Shown: positions 34,401 through 46,080 of the stretch, in pieces
Layout of the letters: each line of letters begins with the position of its first letter
Numbering within the stretch: position 1 is the stretch's first letter
From: Galbula dea
Taxonomy: Eukaryota > Chordata > Aves > Piciformes > Galbulidae
Reading direction: 5' to 3'
Assembly: GCA_013399015.1 (NCBI GenBank)
Contig: VWZX01002950.1
Span: 5,985-69,984 of the forward strand
Length of the DNA: 64,000 nucleotides
Translations under genes and position numbers: made by a program
Notes under the pieces: model-generated
The model's input: the letters and a program-made list of their open reading frames with translations, nothing else
Told to the model about the DNA's origin: nothing
Database searches by the model: none

Positions 34401-37400
34401 AAGACCAATGGCACACAGCAGTGGCTGCAGGAGGCTGCCTGCTTTGCTTTTCTGACAGGAAACACTTTTTTTCCCCAGACCTTAACATCTCACCCAGTGA
34501 TTCTTTAGATAAAAAGGCACCCAGAGGAGGAATGTTCTACACCCTGGCAAAATCCTAAGCTCTAGCCTGGAGATGCCAGTCAAGTGTCCTAAGAACTAGT
34601 GGTGGATATTACAGCTGCAGATGGACTTCATTTGCAGACAACCCAACCACCTGGCAACACCTTTGGAAGTGACTTCTCCTTTCTGGGCCAGGCTTCCAGT
34701 CAACTTGTTGCTGAAATCAGATGCTGCTTAGAAAATGCCAATGAAAAGGCCAAGGCTGAGAAGCCAAGCTTCCCAGAGCTGTTTTTTCCACCTGGCTCAC
34801 TGTGGGACAAATGTTTGGTGAAGAGCTGGCCATGCCCACCAGATAGGATATGGAAGTGAGGGAGCTCAGCCACTTTGGATATCCTGGCATGACTCACTGG
34901 CTGGTGTGGGCCCCAGCTGTGCCTCAGCTTCTCTTCACCCACAGTGCCTCTGGCATGCCTGAGGAAAGCACAGTGGGGAATGGCTTTTCATGTGCTGGGC
35001 CAAGGTGGATGCCCCCAGTCATTCAGAGGAAGATGTGAGCTCTGACCCATCCCAGAGAGCACTCTGGGGCCAGGCACCTCACAGGAGACATAGAGACTTG
35101 CTTGTGCCTCCCAAGCAGTTGCAACTGGTAGGTAAACCATCAGTGGCCCTGGGGACATGGCTTGGCAAGCTTTGGGGGCTGGATTATAGCAGTAGGCTCC
35201 CAGGCACCAGGAAGCCTTAGGCTGCAGCCTCCAGGAGCAGGACATGTGTCCTGCCTGGTGGAAAGCCTAGCCTGTGGCAACCACAGCAGGCTGTGGGCTT
35301 GGGGAGCTCCTTCCCCAGGCACACGCAAGTGGCAAGCACTTGTGCAAAGGGCCACATGCTGGCACATGGTCAGGGGAGAGGAGAAGCTGCCAGAGCAGCT
35401 GAGGACTGCTACTCAAGGAGGCTTCCTGGAAGGTGTTGGGCTGCTGTCCCACAGATTCCTGGTGGAGTGAGGGACACCAGTTGAAACTGGCTGAGTGATT
35501 TCCCTCAGCCTCATCTCATAGGGTGGAGAGTAGACCTGCCTTTCTACAGCCCCAAATGGCTGGCTTTGGGAAAACAAAGAGGATCTTCTCTGTCTCAGAG
35601 CTCCAGGATGTTCTGATATACCCTTTAAAGGGCACAGGGAAGCAAGCTTGCTCACATCACCCCAGGATACACATTCCTTCTGGTGTTTTACTGTCTTCCC
35701 CCTAACAACAAAGCAGGACTGTAGATCTTTCCCCTCACATTCTTACAGGGCCAGCAGAAACGTCAAGAATAAACCCAACCAAAACAGCATCAGCTAGCTC
35801 AGGGGATGGTCTTGGATGCTTTTCTCAACTTGAAAGCAGTGAACTTCCCTTTCTACTTCTCTGAGTGCTCTGTCAGAAGCCATCTCTAAAGCCTTAACTG
35901 CTATTATAGCTGAATCTCCAGCCCTCCATTAGCAACCATTCTGAGGAGCTGGCACACAAGCAGAAAGTGTCTGTACTCTTTTCCTGCAAACCTGGTGGCA
36001 AAGTTAGCACAATCCCCAGCAAGCCCAGACAAACTCTGCTGTGAAAGTAAGGTAAATAAAGATCTGGAAGAGCTTCTTCCTAGAGCTTGAGAGGAGAGAA
36101 AATGTTTGCCCCAAAACCTTAAAGCAAACTTGGGAATTAACACTGAACAGCTTTGTGTGCATTTCCAAGGGAGAGACTTTGCAAGCAAAGCTTTAGTTAA
36201 CTCTCTGCTGTCACCAGTTCAAACAGTGAAACAGCTCTTAACCCTAATGAACTCAAAATGCTTGACATCTTCCAAAAAGCTTTGAAGCACAGAAGGGCTC
36301 CCTATCAGCCAAGCCTACAGTGCAGACCAGAAGTTTCCCTGTTCAAGCTAGAGTTTGTTATCGTGTCAGGCATTGTGTAAACTCCCTGAAACCTCACACA
36401 AGATCCAGCAGAGTATTCTGCTCCTGGAGTGCATTTTACTAGGCTGAAATCTTGGAAGTGATCTGCCCATTTCTACCTGTAAGCAGAAAATCCCAACTTC
36501 TCCTCAGAGCCAAGACAGCCTTTCAGGAGAAGAGGATGCTCAGATGCTTTGAGCCTTCTCTCCAGCCTGGAGCTTCAAAGCCAGCTCCCCAGATGGAGCC
36601 ATGGTTTGAAGGAGAGCAGCACTTTGCATTTGCTTTCTAGACACCCATAAAAAATGCCAAGAAAAGCAACTCTGCAGGGAGTCACACCAGCCCCATTCCT
36701 GCCTGCTGAAGGACAACTGTCTTCAACAGCCACTGCTCAGACCTCTCCCCACGGCAGCACCCAAGCCTGCAGCATCTAGGTCTCCCCCTTTTCACTCTAG
36801 TTTGGGTTGGGAAACATTGAAAGAGGCTTGACTGACCTAAAACTGTAGGAAACAAGAGATTCTTAGCCAGAGTGGTTATGGTGACATGGTACCTTTGCAG
36901 GACAGAAATAAGAGCATTTCTTTGGACAAGAACCAGCAGCAACAGAACCACTGACACCAGCACAACCCCCCATGGTGAAGGACTTGGAGCCACCTGACAA
37001 AGCCCAGTGAATACACTACAACAGCCAAGATAATGCCAACAAGAAGGCAGGGAAGCAGAACAGTTTCTTCCCTGTCCATACATGAGAGACATGCACCCCC
37101 CCACACATACATCCACATGCACACATGCAGCTATACACAGGCAGAAGCATGAGCCAGGGGTCTGCTTTTAAGCTGATGATGGCCATTAGTGCAAGGCATA
37201 ACCAGACATCTGGAAGTACTTGGAAGCATTTCCTTTTGTGGGTGTAAAGCTGTTAAACTGCACTGTAGAGACAGCAGTGGCCCTGCTGCACAGCCCCAGA
37301 AGGCAGGCTGGTGCCTCCACTTCCCCAAGGGCCTTCCACTGCAAGCCAGAGCTAGGCTGTGAGTAGGATTTGCTGCCTTATCATCATCTCCTCCTGCCCC

Positions 37401-38472
37401 CTTTCCCTGGAGTTTACATCAGCCTGAACCTGGCCTGCCTCATCTAAACAAAGCCATCAAGGAACATGTCCCTGTGTTTTCCTAAGCCCAAACTGAGGGA
37501 GAGAGCCCAGCAGAGCTGAGAGCAATGCAAAGCTCTCCTGCTTCACAAGCACAATCTTGCTGCTGTGAGCCAAAAGGCACATGCCAAGGGAAAGCTTCAG
37601 AGTCACCTGGAAAAAGCATTTCACTGGAGTTACCTCTGTTTTCTAATGGCATATTGTGCCTGTAACTAAAGACCCAGAAGTCATTTTTGGGAGCAGGGAT
37701 GTTCCCCCTCCTCATTGTTCTCCCCAGGGGGGCTGCCAGGGCTCTTACGTGCACTTGGGAGTGCTGCTGTGGAATGTCTGTTCCCTCTCTGTTCCTGTTC
37801 TGCCCCTGCAGGAAATCAGAGGCTCTGGCTTCCTGGAGGCTGCAGATGCTTTATTCTTTGTATTCCCCAAATAGGAAGTCCTGGGGTCACTCTGCCAAAT
37901 CCATGGAAAGTTAATTTCATGTCAGCAGAGGATTAATCCCTAGGCAGTGTCAGGACATCCATGGGCTGATAACAAGGCAGTTCCAGCAGAAACCTTGCAT
38001 GGGCACCAGGGCTTCAGTCCTCTGGCAGCAGTCTCTGCCTCAAAGGCAGGGGCTTACAGGCTACCTGAGGAGAATTCATGCCAGCAGTTGTAATAGTGGT
38101 GGTGTCTTTCATGCCCTGGAAACCTTACCAAACCTTCAAGTCTTTCTCTGTTTCCAGAGGAAGGTAGATTGCTCTGGATGACTAAGCCCTGGTTTTGATG
38201 ACTAAGCTTTCTGGGGTTTTCTCTACAAATCACAACAGCCTGCAGTGAACATCCTCTCACTTACCACAGCCTGGCCATGGTGCATCTCCCCTCTGCTGAA
38301 GGAAAGGCTTCTGCTTTGCACCCTTGGCAGTCACAGATCAGTCCCCTAGTGCTGCTGCACCTCAGAGGGGGTGGAGGTTTCTCAGGCAAGTGGATACAAC
38401 TGGGAAAAAACCAACAATTGCTAAATTTAAGTTCATAGGCAGTTACATGGAGTTTGACCAAGGAGGCCCAGA

Positions 38473-38587
38473 CAGAACCACAGAATCATGAAGGCTGGAA
38501 GAGACCTTGAAGATCAAGACCAACCATCAGGCTAGCACCACCATACCACTAAACCACATCCCTAAGGACCACAGCTAGATGTTTCTT
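38473..38587 (-). mobile_element. CR1 3' fragment (minus), 'ccctaaggaccacagc' family
   Basis: cagaaccacagaatcatgaa, ggctggaagagaccttgaag, a 2-base deletion at atcaagaccaacc, ccaccataccactaaacc and ccctaaggaccacagctag. About 110 bases. Confidence 0.88.
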
Positions 38588-41358
38588 CAACACAAACATC
38601 AGACTTTCTATTTAAAGCACTGCTTAAACAGTCCCACAGTGCTGGGAGGTTAGCAACTATCATCCTTCCCATTAGAAGTGTTGGGGAGAAGGGGGGTGCA
38701 AAGACTGCAAGCTTGGTCTGGGCCCACAGAGTTGGGCTCTGTCAGCACTCAGGGATTGACAGCATCCCTCTTCATGCAGTGTCCAGCTTTGCTCAGGGTT
38801 CAAGACACCTTGCAGATGAGTTGCTTTACCTAGAATCCAGTTTTAACTGATGGAATATCCCAGCAGCATGACCTTCCTAACAGTTCCCCCTGCATTCCCT
38901 TTGCTGCAGGCTACCTCTTAGGGCTCCATCTCTCACACTGCCCCTGCACCCTGCTCAGTTCATTAGACATGTTCACCCTTTTTCTGAGGTCTAGCTGTAG
39001 GGACAGGTACAACACTGCTTTATCATGGCACTGGGCTGTGTTCCTCTTAGCTGCAACAGGGACAGAAATGCAGCTCTGTAAGGGATCTATGGCAAGCAGT
39101 TAAGGACATGAATATAGCATCTCCTGCCTTCAGGGAAGAGATCTGACTAAAAGACAGGGCTTTGTGAAGATAGTATGCTTCTAAAAACATATCCAGTTCA
39201 GTATCTTCTACAAGCACTAAAGAGGGAGGGAAGAATCTCCTTTACAGAGAGCAAGAACCCCTCCACAGAGGCCAGCAGGCATGTGGTGCCCTGCCCCAAC
39301 TGCTCTTGGCACAGCCTACAAGTGGAGCTATCACCTTTTCCCTTCTAAAACTACACTGCAGCAACTGAATGTTTCAATTCCCACCCTTCTGAGCTTGTGT
39401 GAAGCCACCAGCCCCCTGTGCTCCATGGGCCTCCTCCATTCCCTCTGCTTGGAGATGAGAAAAGGTACAGGTGGGGAGGGGGATGTCCTCTGTACACTGC
39501 ATGGGATCACCCAGCTGCCACCACCAAAGCTAAGATGCTCACCCAAGTCTGAAGCAACCCCTCAGGTACCTTTTACCTGGCAAATCCACCACCACAAAAA
39601 GTGTTCCTGGATGAGCAAGACTCAAATATCAATACTGTGCCCTGGGATTAATACTGGATGCAGAGCTGGTGTAGAAGGGAAGCCTTGAGGAGCACCACTC
39701 TTCTGTCAGAACCCAGCTCAGCCAAGCTCCCTGCTCCTTGCAATGAATCCCCTCCTCATTTAGGGATGCAGTGTGGACATGTACTTCAATTCCACAATCA
39801 GCCATGGGATTTGAGCAGAAGTTTAATATTAAACTCACAGTGAAACACTCTGCTGAATAGAGAGGGAGCCAAACAGTGGCTTACAGGCTCTGCTGAACAG
39901 AAAGGGCTTGCTGCAGTTCAGGGAGATGGCTCTGGGAAGATGATTCACTTCACTCAAGCCCAGACAACCCTGAGCTCTGCAAGCTGGATACCAACCACCC
40001 TGCTTGTAAAGCAGACTGGAGAACACAAGAGGCTGCTGGAATTGAGCAGTGATGCCAACGAGGGCTGCCAGGAGATAGCCAGGAGGTGCAAATAACAAAT
40101 GTGAAGAGGTTGACTGCAGAGCATCCCCTCCCCCAAGGGTCTCCAGCAATCTGCAGAAACACTGCCTGGATGGAGGGGTGACCTTAGCTCACTGATGTGC
40201 AGCAATCAGGCAGAGCACTGGCACTTCAATCAGCCTCACTCAGGAGCACTTGTCTACACTACAGAGCCTTCACCAGCAGCTCAGCTGGCTGATTTATGGC
40301 AGCAGCATCTCCTAAAGCAGACTGAGCTGATGTTTGGAAGCTGGTGATTTGGAAGATTTAGCTTTCTGTCCTCCCTGAATAAAATAAGCTGTGTTCTTTT
40401 GCTGGCCTGAACTCTGCTTGCTGAGTGGGGTGGCCAGACCTACCTTCCCTGGGGTGGGAAACAATCCCTTCTCCCCAGGAGAACCTCAGACAGCAGCTTG
40501 AGGGAGGAGGGCAAGGCAGCAGTGAACACACAGAAAGAGGGCAGCCTAGGAGAAATGAAACATCAAGGTGACAAGAAGCAGGAAATTTGGGATAAAACAA
40601 ACCAGGCAAGGAAAGGCTTCCCAGTGGTAAAGCATTTCTGCTACACACAGAACCCAAAGAGCTTATCACAGAAAGTGATGCTAAAAGCTTGATAGAGAGC
40701 TGACATCAGGGGGCAAACAAGAAGACATCAAGAAAGGCCTAAAATGTTGCCCTGAAGGACATATCCTTCTGGAGGACAGAGTAATGGGGGATGAGAAGGG
40801 TGACAAGAGACCTAGATCAAAGGATCCTGCTGAATGTGTTGAGATATCTGCTTCAGTAGCTGAAGTCTGAACCAGAATACCTCACCCCCCAGAAAAAAAC
40901 CAAAGCCAAAAGTCAGCAGCAGCATTTCTTCAGCTGAAGGGGCTGACCAGAGGCCTCTCCTGAAGATTTATAGTGTACACATGTGGAAGGCCCAGGGAGG
41001 GCATGAGCTGGCTCCAGCCCTGGGTGGGAGGGGAGAGTGGGCTTCAGCCAGTTGGAGATGTGGTAAGCAGAGATCTCCTGAGCACCAGAGCTGGCAGCAG
41101 TGAGGTGCCCTCAGGGCCAGAGCAAGCCTCTGGGGGAGGCTGCTCTTGCAAGGTCACTGACATCTATGTGCAGCTGTGCAGAGCTGGCATCAGGGGAAGG
41201 GGCAAGAGGTCCAGCAGGGGATATACTGGGAAGAGACAACCAGGGAGCAGGAGCTGCATTTCACAGAAAGGGAACAAAAAGGAGGATTTCAGGATTTCAA
41301 CACTTGTTCCCCACTCCATCAGCGAGCAGGAATTCAACTTTGGATGGCCCCAACATCA

Positions 41359-41432
41359 GGAGAGGAGAGGGAGAAGAAGAAAGCAGGGGAAAGGGAGAAG
41401 GGAAAATGTGGAGAAAGATGGAGAGGAGAACC
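41359..41432 (+). repeat. purine-rich (GA) low-complexity tract
   Basis: ggagaggagagggagaagaa, aaagggagaagggaaaatg and gagaaagatggagaggagaa. Almost all A/G, with no fixed unit. Confidence 0.6.
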
Positions 41433-41773
41433 TCAGCAGCAGCTCAGAAGCAGGTGGCTGAGGCCAGGGCAAAGCCAGCCAGCCTGAGGTCAGATGTGAG
41501 GAGCACTTAATGCTCAGCACGGCCATTCACTTCCTCTTGTTTTAAACAACACGTCTATTTCCAGGACCTCCCAGGAAAGTGCAGTTCTGTGAATGAGTGT
41601 CTGATGATGAATTGCTGACCCAGGTGAAGGCATTAGCAGCTTGCAGTGCCCCTCTCCCATCAGCTCCCCAGGCAGCCTGTTAGTTGTGTGCCATTAGAGC
41701 TAACCTCACCTGACCCTGCAGCACCATCGTGCTGGCAGAGCATTGCTAATGTCTCTCCTGGGCCTGAGCTTAC

Positions 41774-41862
41774 CTCAGGAGCTTTCTCTTTCTGCCTTGA
41801 AACTCTCCTTTCAAGCTCCTTGGCTTGTTGAAGTGTAAAATCTTCCAGGTTCATGATAGGAG
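41774..41862 (-). CDS. candidate 89-bp coding exon, unidentified, phase 1-0
   Basis: The most convincing coding candidate. On the minus strand an acceptor (gcatctccttttaaacag) precedes two bases and 29 open codons reading PIMNLEDFTLQQAKELERR then VSRQKEKAPE, ending exactly at a CTGAG|GTAAGC donor. The peptide is charged with a heptad-like helix (LQQAKELERRV), as in coiled-coil proteins. It could also hold the start codon (tatcATGA). I do not recognise the protein. Supporting points are two good splice sites, the open frame and plausible composition. Against it, no neighbour exon is certain and transcripts cannot be checked here. Confidence 0.3.
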
Positions 41863-42577
41863 CTGTTTAAAAGGAGATGCTTTCTCTCTACCCTTGGAAC
41901 TTCTTGCAGCAACCAAGTTCCTAGCTCAAGGTGCCTTCCATCAGGTCATTGCTCACTGTCAGCTTCCAAGAACTACAGAATGCTGAAGGAAACCTTGAAG
42001 CTGCCCACATCCTGCTCAGGGATTAAAGAGGCTCTCTTTTACCCCTGCTAGCTGCCATCAGGCTCCTCAGTGCTTCTCCCAGGCTGAGGGGTCACAACTG
42101 ATCTGTCAGTGAGGCCTTTGTTTCAGAGACATGAGTACAGTCTGTGTGGCCAGGACATCAGCTGGAGAAACTCAGTCACCCAAGTAAAAGGGAAAGTCCT
42201 AGGATGTTTTGCCAAGAGAAAAAGGAAGGCAAAACCAGGTTCAAGTGGCAACAGGTAATTCAACCACTAAGAGCAGCCACCTTTCAACAGCTTGGTAGCT
42301 CTTCAGTAGCTTTTGGTGCCATTTTTCTTAGCCCTAGAGGATGCAGACTGTGCAACCCTATCCAGGTAACACCCTTAAACCAGCAGAAGATACTACAGCA
42401 AAAAGAGCCTTTTTTGCTGGCTTAACTATATGGCCTTGACCCAAACTCCACTGGAGTCAATAAGAATCCTTGCCACTGACTTAAAGACTTTGTACAACTG
42501 ACTCCTCCCAGCAGGGCTTCAAGGGGAAAGAAGACTGAAGTTGAAGCTGCAAAACACAGGCTATATCCATATGAAGA

Positions 42578-42620
42578 CAGGCCATAATCCATGCAAATCC
42601 AGGCCATGATCCATGCATCA
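42578..42620 (+). repeat. 22-bp tandem duplication containing an octamer motif
   Basis: caggccataatccatgcaaa followed by tc, then caggccatgatccatgcatc: two adjacent 22-base copies. The first contains ATGCAAAT, the canonical POU octamer. Confidence 0.55.
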
Positions 42621-43137
42621 GGAAGGCTGCTGAGATACCTCCATGGCACAGGCAACTGTCAGGGATGGGGGAGAGGAGATTCTCCCCTGAGGAGAGAGAC
42701 TGAGGGCCTGCATCTTTGTTTTCTGTTTATGGACTTGGGAATGCTTTGGGATTCACACTAATAAACTGCTGCTTCATTATAAGATGCACACTGCCAGAGG
42801 GGCTTGACTGGCACTCTGCAGGCTCCTCCTCAGAGAGGCTCCTTGTTTATGAGCAGAAGTGCTCACACTTAACCTTGCAAAAACAAACACTCTGATGTTG
42901 TTACATTTTAAGGGCACATTAACTTGAAAAAGCAGCCAAGTTTGTTGACTAAAAGTGATTTACACAACTCTGAGGCCACCAAATGAGTGTTTCTCAATGT
43001 CTCAGCAGCAGCTCAAGAGAGCAGAGGCTAAAAATCCCAGAGCTCACCAAGCAGTCCTGTGTTCCTCCTGCTGCTAAGCACATATGTTTCTCTGCAAATC
43101 AAAGGCTGTCAGGGGCTGCTTGAAGGAAATAGAACAT

Positions 43138-43200
43138 TTAAAAACCAAAACCAATAACACAAACTCCAAACCTAAACCAAACAACCAACAAATCAGAAAT
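43138..43200 (+). repeat. A/C-rich low-complexity tract
   Basis: taaaaaccaaaaccaataac, aaacctaaaccaaacaacca and so on; G and T are nearly absent. Confidence 0.5.
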
Positions 43201-43306
43201 CAATAAGTAACATGAATAATTTCTAAGCACACACTGTCCTCTCTCCCTCCTTCCATCTCCCTCACACAACTCCACCACAAGAGCCCCAAGAAACCATCTG
43301 CAGTGT

Positions 43307-43408
43307 CACACAATCCCAGAATCACCAGGTTGGAAGAGATCTCCAAGATCATCAAGTCCAACCAGCAACCCAGCACCACCATGGCCACCAACCCATGGCC
43401 CTGGGTGG
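43307..43408 (-). mobile_element. CR1 3' fragment (minus)
   Basis: cacacaatcccagaatcacc, gagatctccaagatcatcaa, aaccagcaacccagcacc and ccatggccaccaacccatgg. About 100 bases, truncated after ggccctgggtgg. Confidence 0.87.
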
Positions 43409-43966
43409 CAATCACTTACAAGATCTGCAAAGCTTTTGCCTGTGTCCAAGAAGTTGGAGAAGCAGAGTGGCAGACTGTACTCTGCAGCTAGGCTGCAGGA
43501 AGGGAAAATACCAAGAAGCACTAGACTGCTCTGTCTGCTTTGGTAATCTTTATGGCCATGGTTGCCAAACAACAGAGCTCCTCACTGCTGTGTTGACTCC
43601 AGCAGGCCTAGGGAAGCAGGAACATGGCCAGCTTTCACAGCTACAGAAACAGATGAGATCCAGTCACAGAAAACAGAAATATGTCCTCATGGAGGCATGC
43701 AAAGTACTTGCCTTACTTCCTCTGCTAAGGCAGCTGAGAATATGTTCTTCTGCTGCAGTAAGACATCTCCAACTGCTGAAGGTCACATGTGGGGCATACA
43801 TCTTCCCTCATCTATGGTCTGGCTTTTCTCTTGGCTTTCCTTCTTTTCTCTGCAAGGTAGCAAGAAAGTGTCACTGCAAGGAGGCATCTTGCAGACTGGA
43901 TTCTCACTCAGCTCCTCAGTCCTTACCATGCCTATTCATTATACACTTCTACCCTGACATAAGCAT
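43409..43966. other. single-copy spacer between two CR1 ends
   Basis: 558 bases. A 224-codon plus ORF (43395-44069) runs through this spacer and into both CR1 ends, which argues against a gene. On the minus strand 43717-43752 (12 codons, QKNIFSAALAEE) lies between a ttactgcag acceptor and a GGAA|GTAAGG donor. Confidence 0.45.
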
Positions 43967-44075
43967 CACAGAATCAGGAAGGTTGGAAGAGACCTCCAAG
44001 GTCACCAAGTCCAACCAGCAACCCAGCACCACCATGCCACTAACCCATGGCCCTAAGGACCCCAGCTAGCTGTGG
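43967..44075 (-). mobile_element. CR1 3' fragment (minus)
   Basis: cacagaatcaggaaggttgg, gagacctccaaggtcaccaa, cagcaacccagcaccacc, taacccatggccctaagg and ccccagctagctgtgg. Very similar to the copy at 43307 and in the same orientation. Confidence 0.88.
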
Positions 44076-45398
44076 TCTTTCACCTGTAATATGATCATTT
44101 GACAGAAAATACTTCAAACAGAGCAGACAATGAACCTATCAGAAATGCCTTCTGATTATCACCTTGGAGCCAAAGTGATACAACATCTGTGCTCACATAG
44201 TTCCCACACAGATGCTGTCTGAGACCTGTTTCCCCTCTGCACATTTGGTGAGCAATGCAAGACAGGGCAGAGACTCCCACTGGGAGTGACTGGCAGTATC
44301 TCCCCAGTATCTTCATGGCACTGTCTTCCATGGGAGAAGCCCATGAGCTGAACTCTTTCCATCAACACCACCAGGGGATAGGTCAGTACTTCTGAAACCA
44401 CTCTGTCACCTTATTTCACCATCAGACTAAAGCCTGATGTGAAAGTTCAGCCAGAGCTGAAACTGGCTCCATGATTTAGAGTGTTTATTTAACTTAGGAG
44501 CCAGCATGATAGTAAAATATCTCAGCTATCTCTTTAATCTGGATAGTTTATATCCAGAGTTACACTGAACTGTTGGAGGATGGGAAGGGGGCAGAGTCAC
44601 ACAGTTTGGGTCAGGTTTTCCTGAGTGCACTGAGAACTGCCTCTTGAACACCCATCCTGGGGAACAAAAGCCAGAGAGCAGCTCCAGAGCAGGGACAAAC
44701 TCTGCCCTTGGGGGCCAGAGGAGAGGAGCAGAGAGGGAAAAACATGTCTGCAGAGAAGAGCAAAGGCACTTGGGATTTCCCCCAGAATGTATGCTACAGG
44801 GCAGGAGGCTCAAATGAAAAAGGCCTGGGCCAAGCTTGGCCCAGGAGACAGCTCCTCTGACCACACTGCCCTGGGAGGAGATGGGGAATGGCTCCACAGG
44901 CAAACACATGCTGCCTGCAGTGCTTAGCTCCCTCTCCTCCTCCTTCCTCCCTTTGTGCCACAGGACACCGTGGTTCTCCTCAAAATATACAGCCCCAAAC
45001 CCAAGGGCCAAGCTTCATGAGAACATGTTCCCTGCTGCAGGCTGGGAAACAGGCTCCTGATGCAGTCAGTCCTGGTGGGACAGACTCCTTGCTTCCAAAG
45101 AGGCTGCTGAGGGGTGAGCTGGGGACAGGGGGTATCAAACATCCCCAGGCATTCAGCAGCTGGCTACTGAGCCACACACAACCCCTGGGGTAAAAACTGC
45201 TGTTGCTTTGAATTCATTAAAGGACTGGGCCAAAAGATGATTCAGTAAGGAATTGTACCCAAATCATCTTTAGACCAGGAAGGTAACCAAGAAAAGCTGA
45301 TTTCTCCTCTGGAACCCATAGCTATGCATCTGGCTTTTTCAATATCAGTTTGCATCTGATCTCTAATATAAACACACATTTGCACACATGCATATAGG
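44076..45398. other. single-copy non-coding stretch
   Basis: Nothing recognised. A 161-codon minus ORF (44526-45011) has no splice context and resembles no family. Confidence 0.5.
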
Positions 45399-45655
45399 AT
45401 CACAGAATAATGATGGTTGGAAAAGCCCTCTGAGATCATCCAGTCCAACCATCCACCCAACACTGCCATGCTCACCACTCAACCATGGCCCCAAGCATCC
45501 ACTTCCAGGGATGGTGCCTCCACCACTGCCCTGGGCAGCCTGAGCCAGTGCCTGATAACCCTCTCAGGCAAGAAATTCTTCCTAATATCTAATCTGAACC
45601 TCCCCTGGCACAACTTGAAGCCATTTCCTCTTGTCCTATCAAGGGTAACTTGGGA
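45399..45655 (-). mobile_element. CR1 LINE 3' fragment (minus), internally deleted
   Basis: ggatcacagaataatgatgg, ctctgagatcatccagtcc, ccatgctcaccactcaacc, then gccccaagcatccacttcca, where about 30 bases of the expected sequence are missing, then gcctgataaccctctcagg and ttgaagccatttcctcttg. 'ctcaccact' family. Confidence 0.92.
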
Positions 45656-45732
45656 AAGCTGTCCTGCTTCCCCTCAGGCACAGCCCTGAATGCCTTTTAT
45701 GGCCAGATGACATCCCCTGCCTTTCTCTGCAG

Positions 45733-45868
45733 ATGTCTGGAGAAGGTGGTGGAGGTTTGTGCTTGCTTGAGAGCCAGAGCCCCTGAGGAAGTGCTGAGGG
45801 ACTCCTGCTGCCCACCTCACACAGAGTCAGCACAGGCTGGACCTGCCCCAGGGGTGGAACTGAGCGAG
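45733..45868 (+). other. candidate 136-bp exon, unidentified, phase 2-0
   Basis: A strong acceptor (ctgcctttctctgcag) precedes one base and 45 open codons (CLEKVVEVCACLRARAPEEV onward) ending at a GCGAG|GTGAGG donor. It begins just after a CR1 copy ends. The frame also stays open beyond both sites (120 codons in all), so openness adds little. Cys-rich and Pro-rich composition matches nothing I know. Confidence 0.15.
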
Positions 45869-46053
45869 GTGAGGCCAGGTGACCCCAAGGCAGGAGTGCT
45901 GCTGTGTTTTGGACAGAAAAAGGGATGCTGTTATCCAGAGGGTGCTGCAGCTGAAGTACCTGGGTTGACATGTCTCAAATCCACCACATGTCCCAGAGAA
46001 GATCTGCTGTGAGTGGCACAGGCCCAAGGGTAGGTTTGGAGCTAAACCACATC

Positions 46054-46080
46054 CAGCCGGCACTGCCGCGCGGAACGGCT
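46054..46080. other. small isolated CpG cluster
   Basis: cagccggcactgccgcgcgg followed by aacggc: about five CpG in 27 bases, with no island around it. Confidence 0.35.

Larger units (their letters stand above)
32243..38472. other. 6.2-kb mostly single-copy stretch
   Basis: Nearly repeat-free. It has a small CR1-like scrap (32972-33012), a notably AT-rich, conserved-looking block (about 33640-34400) and candidate exon 33834-33884. A TGTG|GTAAGT donor-like site lies on the minus strand at 38259-38264 without a convincing acceptor. The 146-codon minus ORF at 36682-37122 looks like chance. Confidence 0.5.
38588..43306. other. 4.7-kb single-copy non-coding stretch
   Basis: Holds the candidate exon 41774-41862, a purine-rich tract (41359-41432), a 22-base tandem duplication (42578-42620) and an A/C-rich tract (43138-43200). 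Plus ORFs at 40973-41510 (162 and 136 codons) come from purine-rich DNA and lack a splice context. Confidence 0.5.

Noticed and set aside
40973..41510. Plus-strand ORFs of 162 and 136 codons
   Set aside because: They read through a purine-rich low-complexity tract, which yields K/E/R-rich peptides in any frame.
43395..44069. 224-codon plus-strand ORF, the longest in the window
   Set aside because: It starts and ends inside CR1 3' ends read antisense, crosses the spacer, has no exon-like splice sites and resembles no family. An ORF this long over 64 kb of both strands is plausible by chance.
44526..45011. 161-codon minus-strand ORF
   Set aside because: No family resemblance and no splice context.
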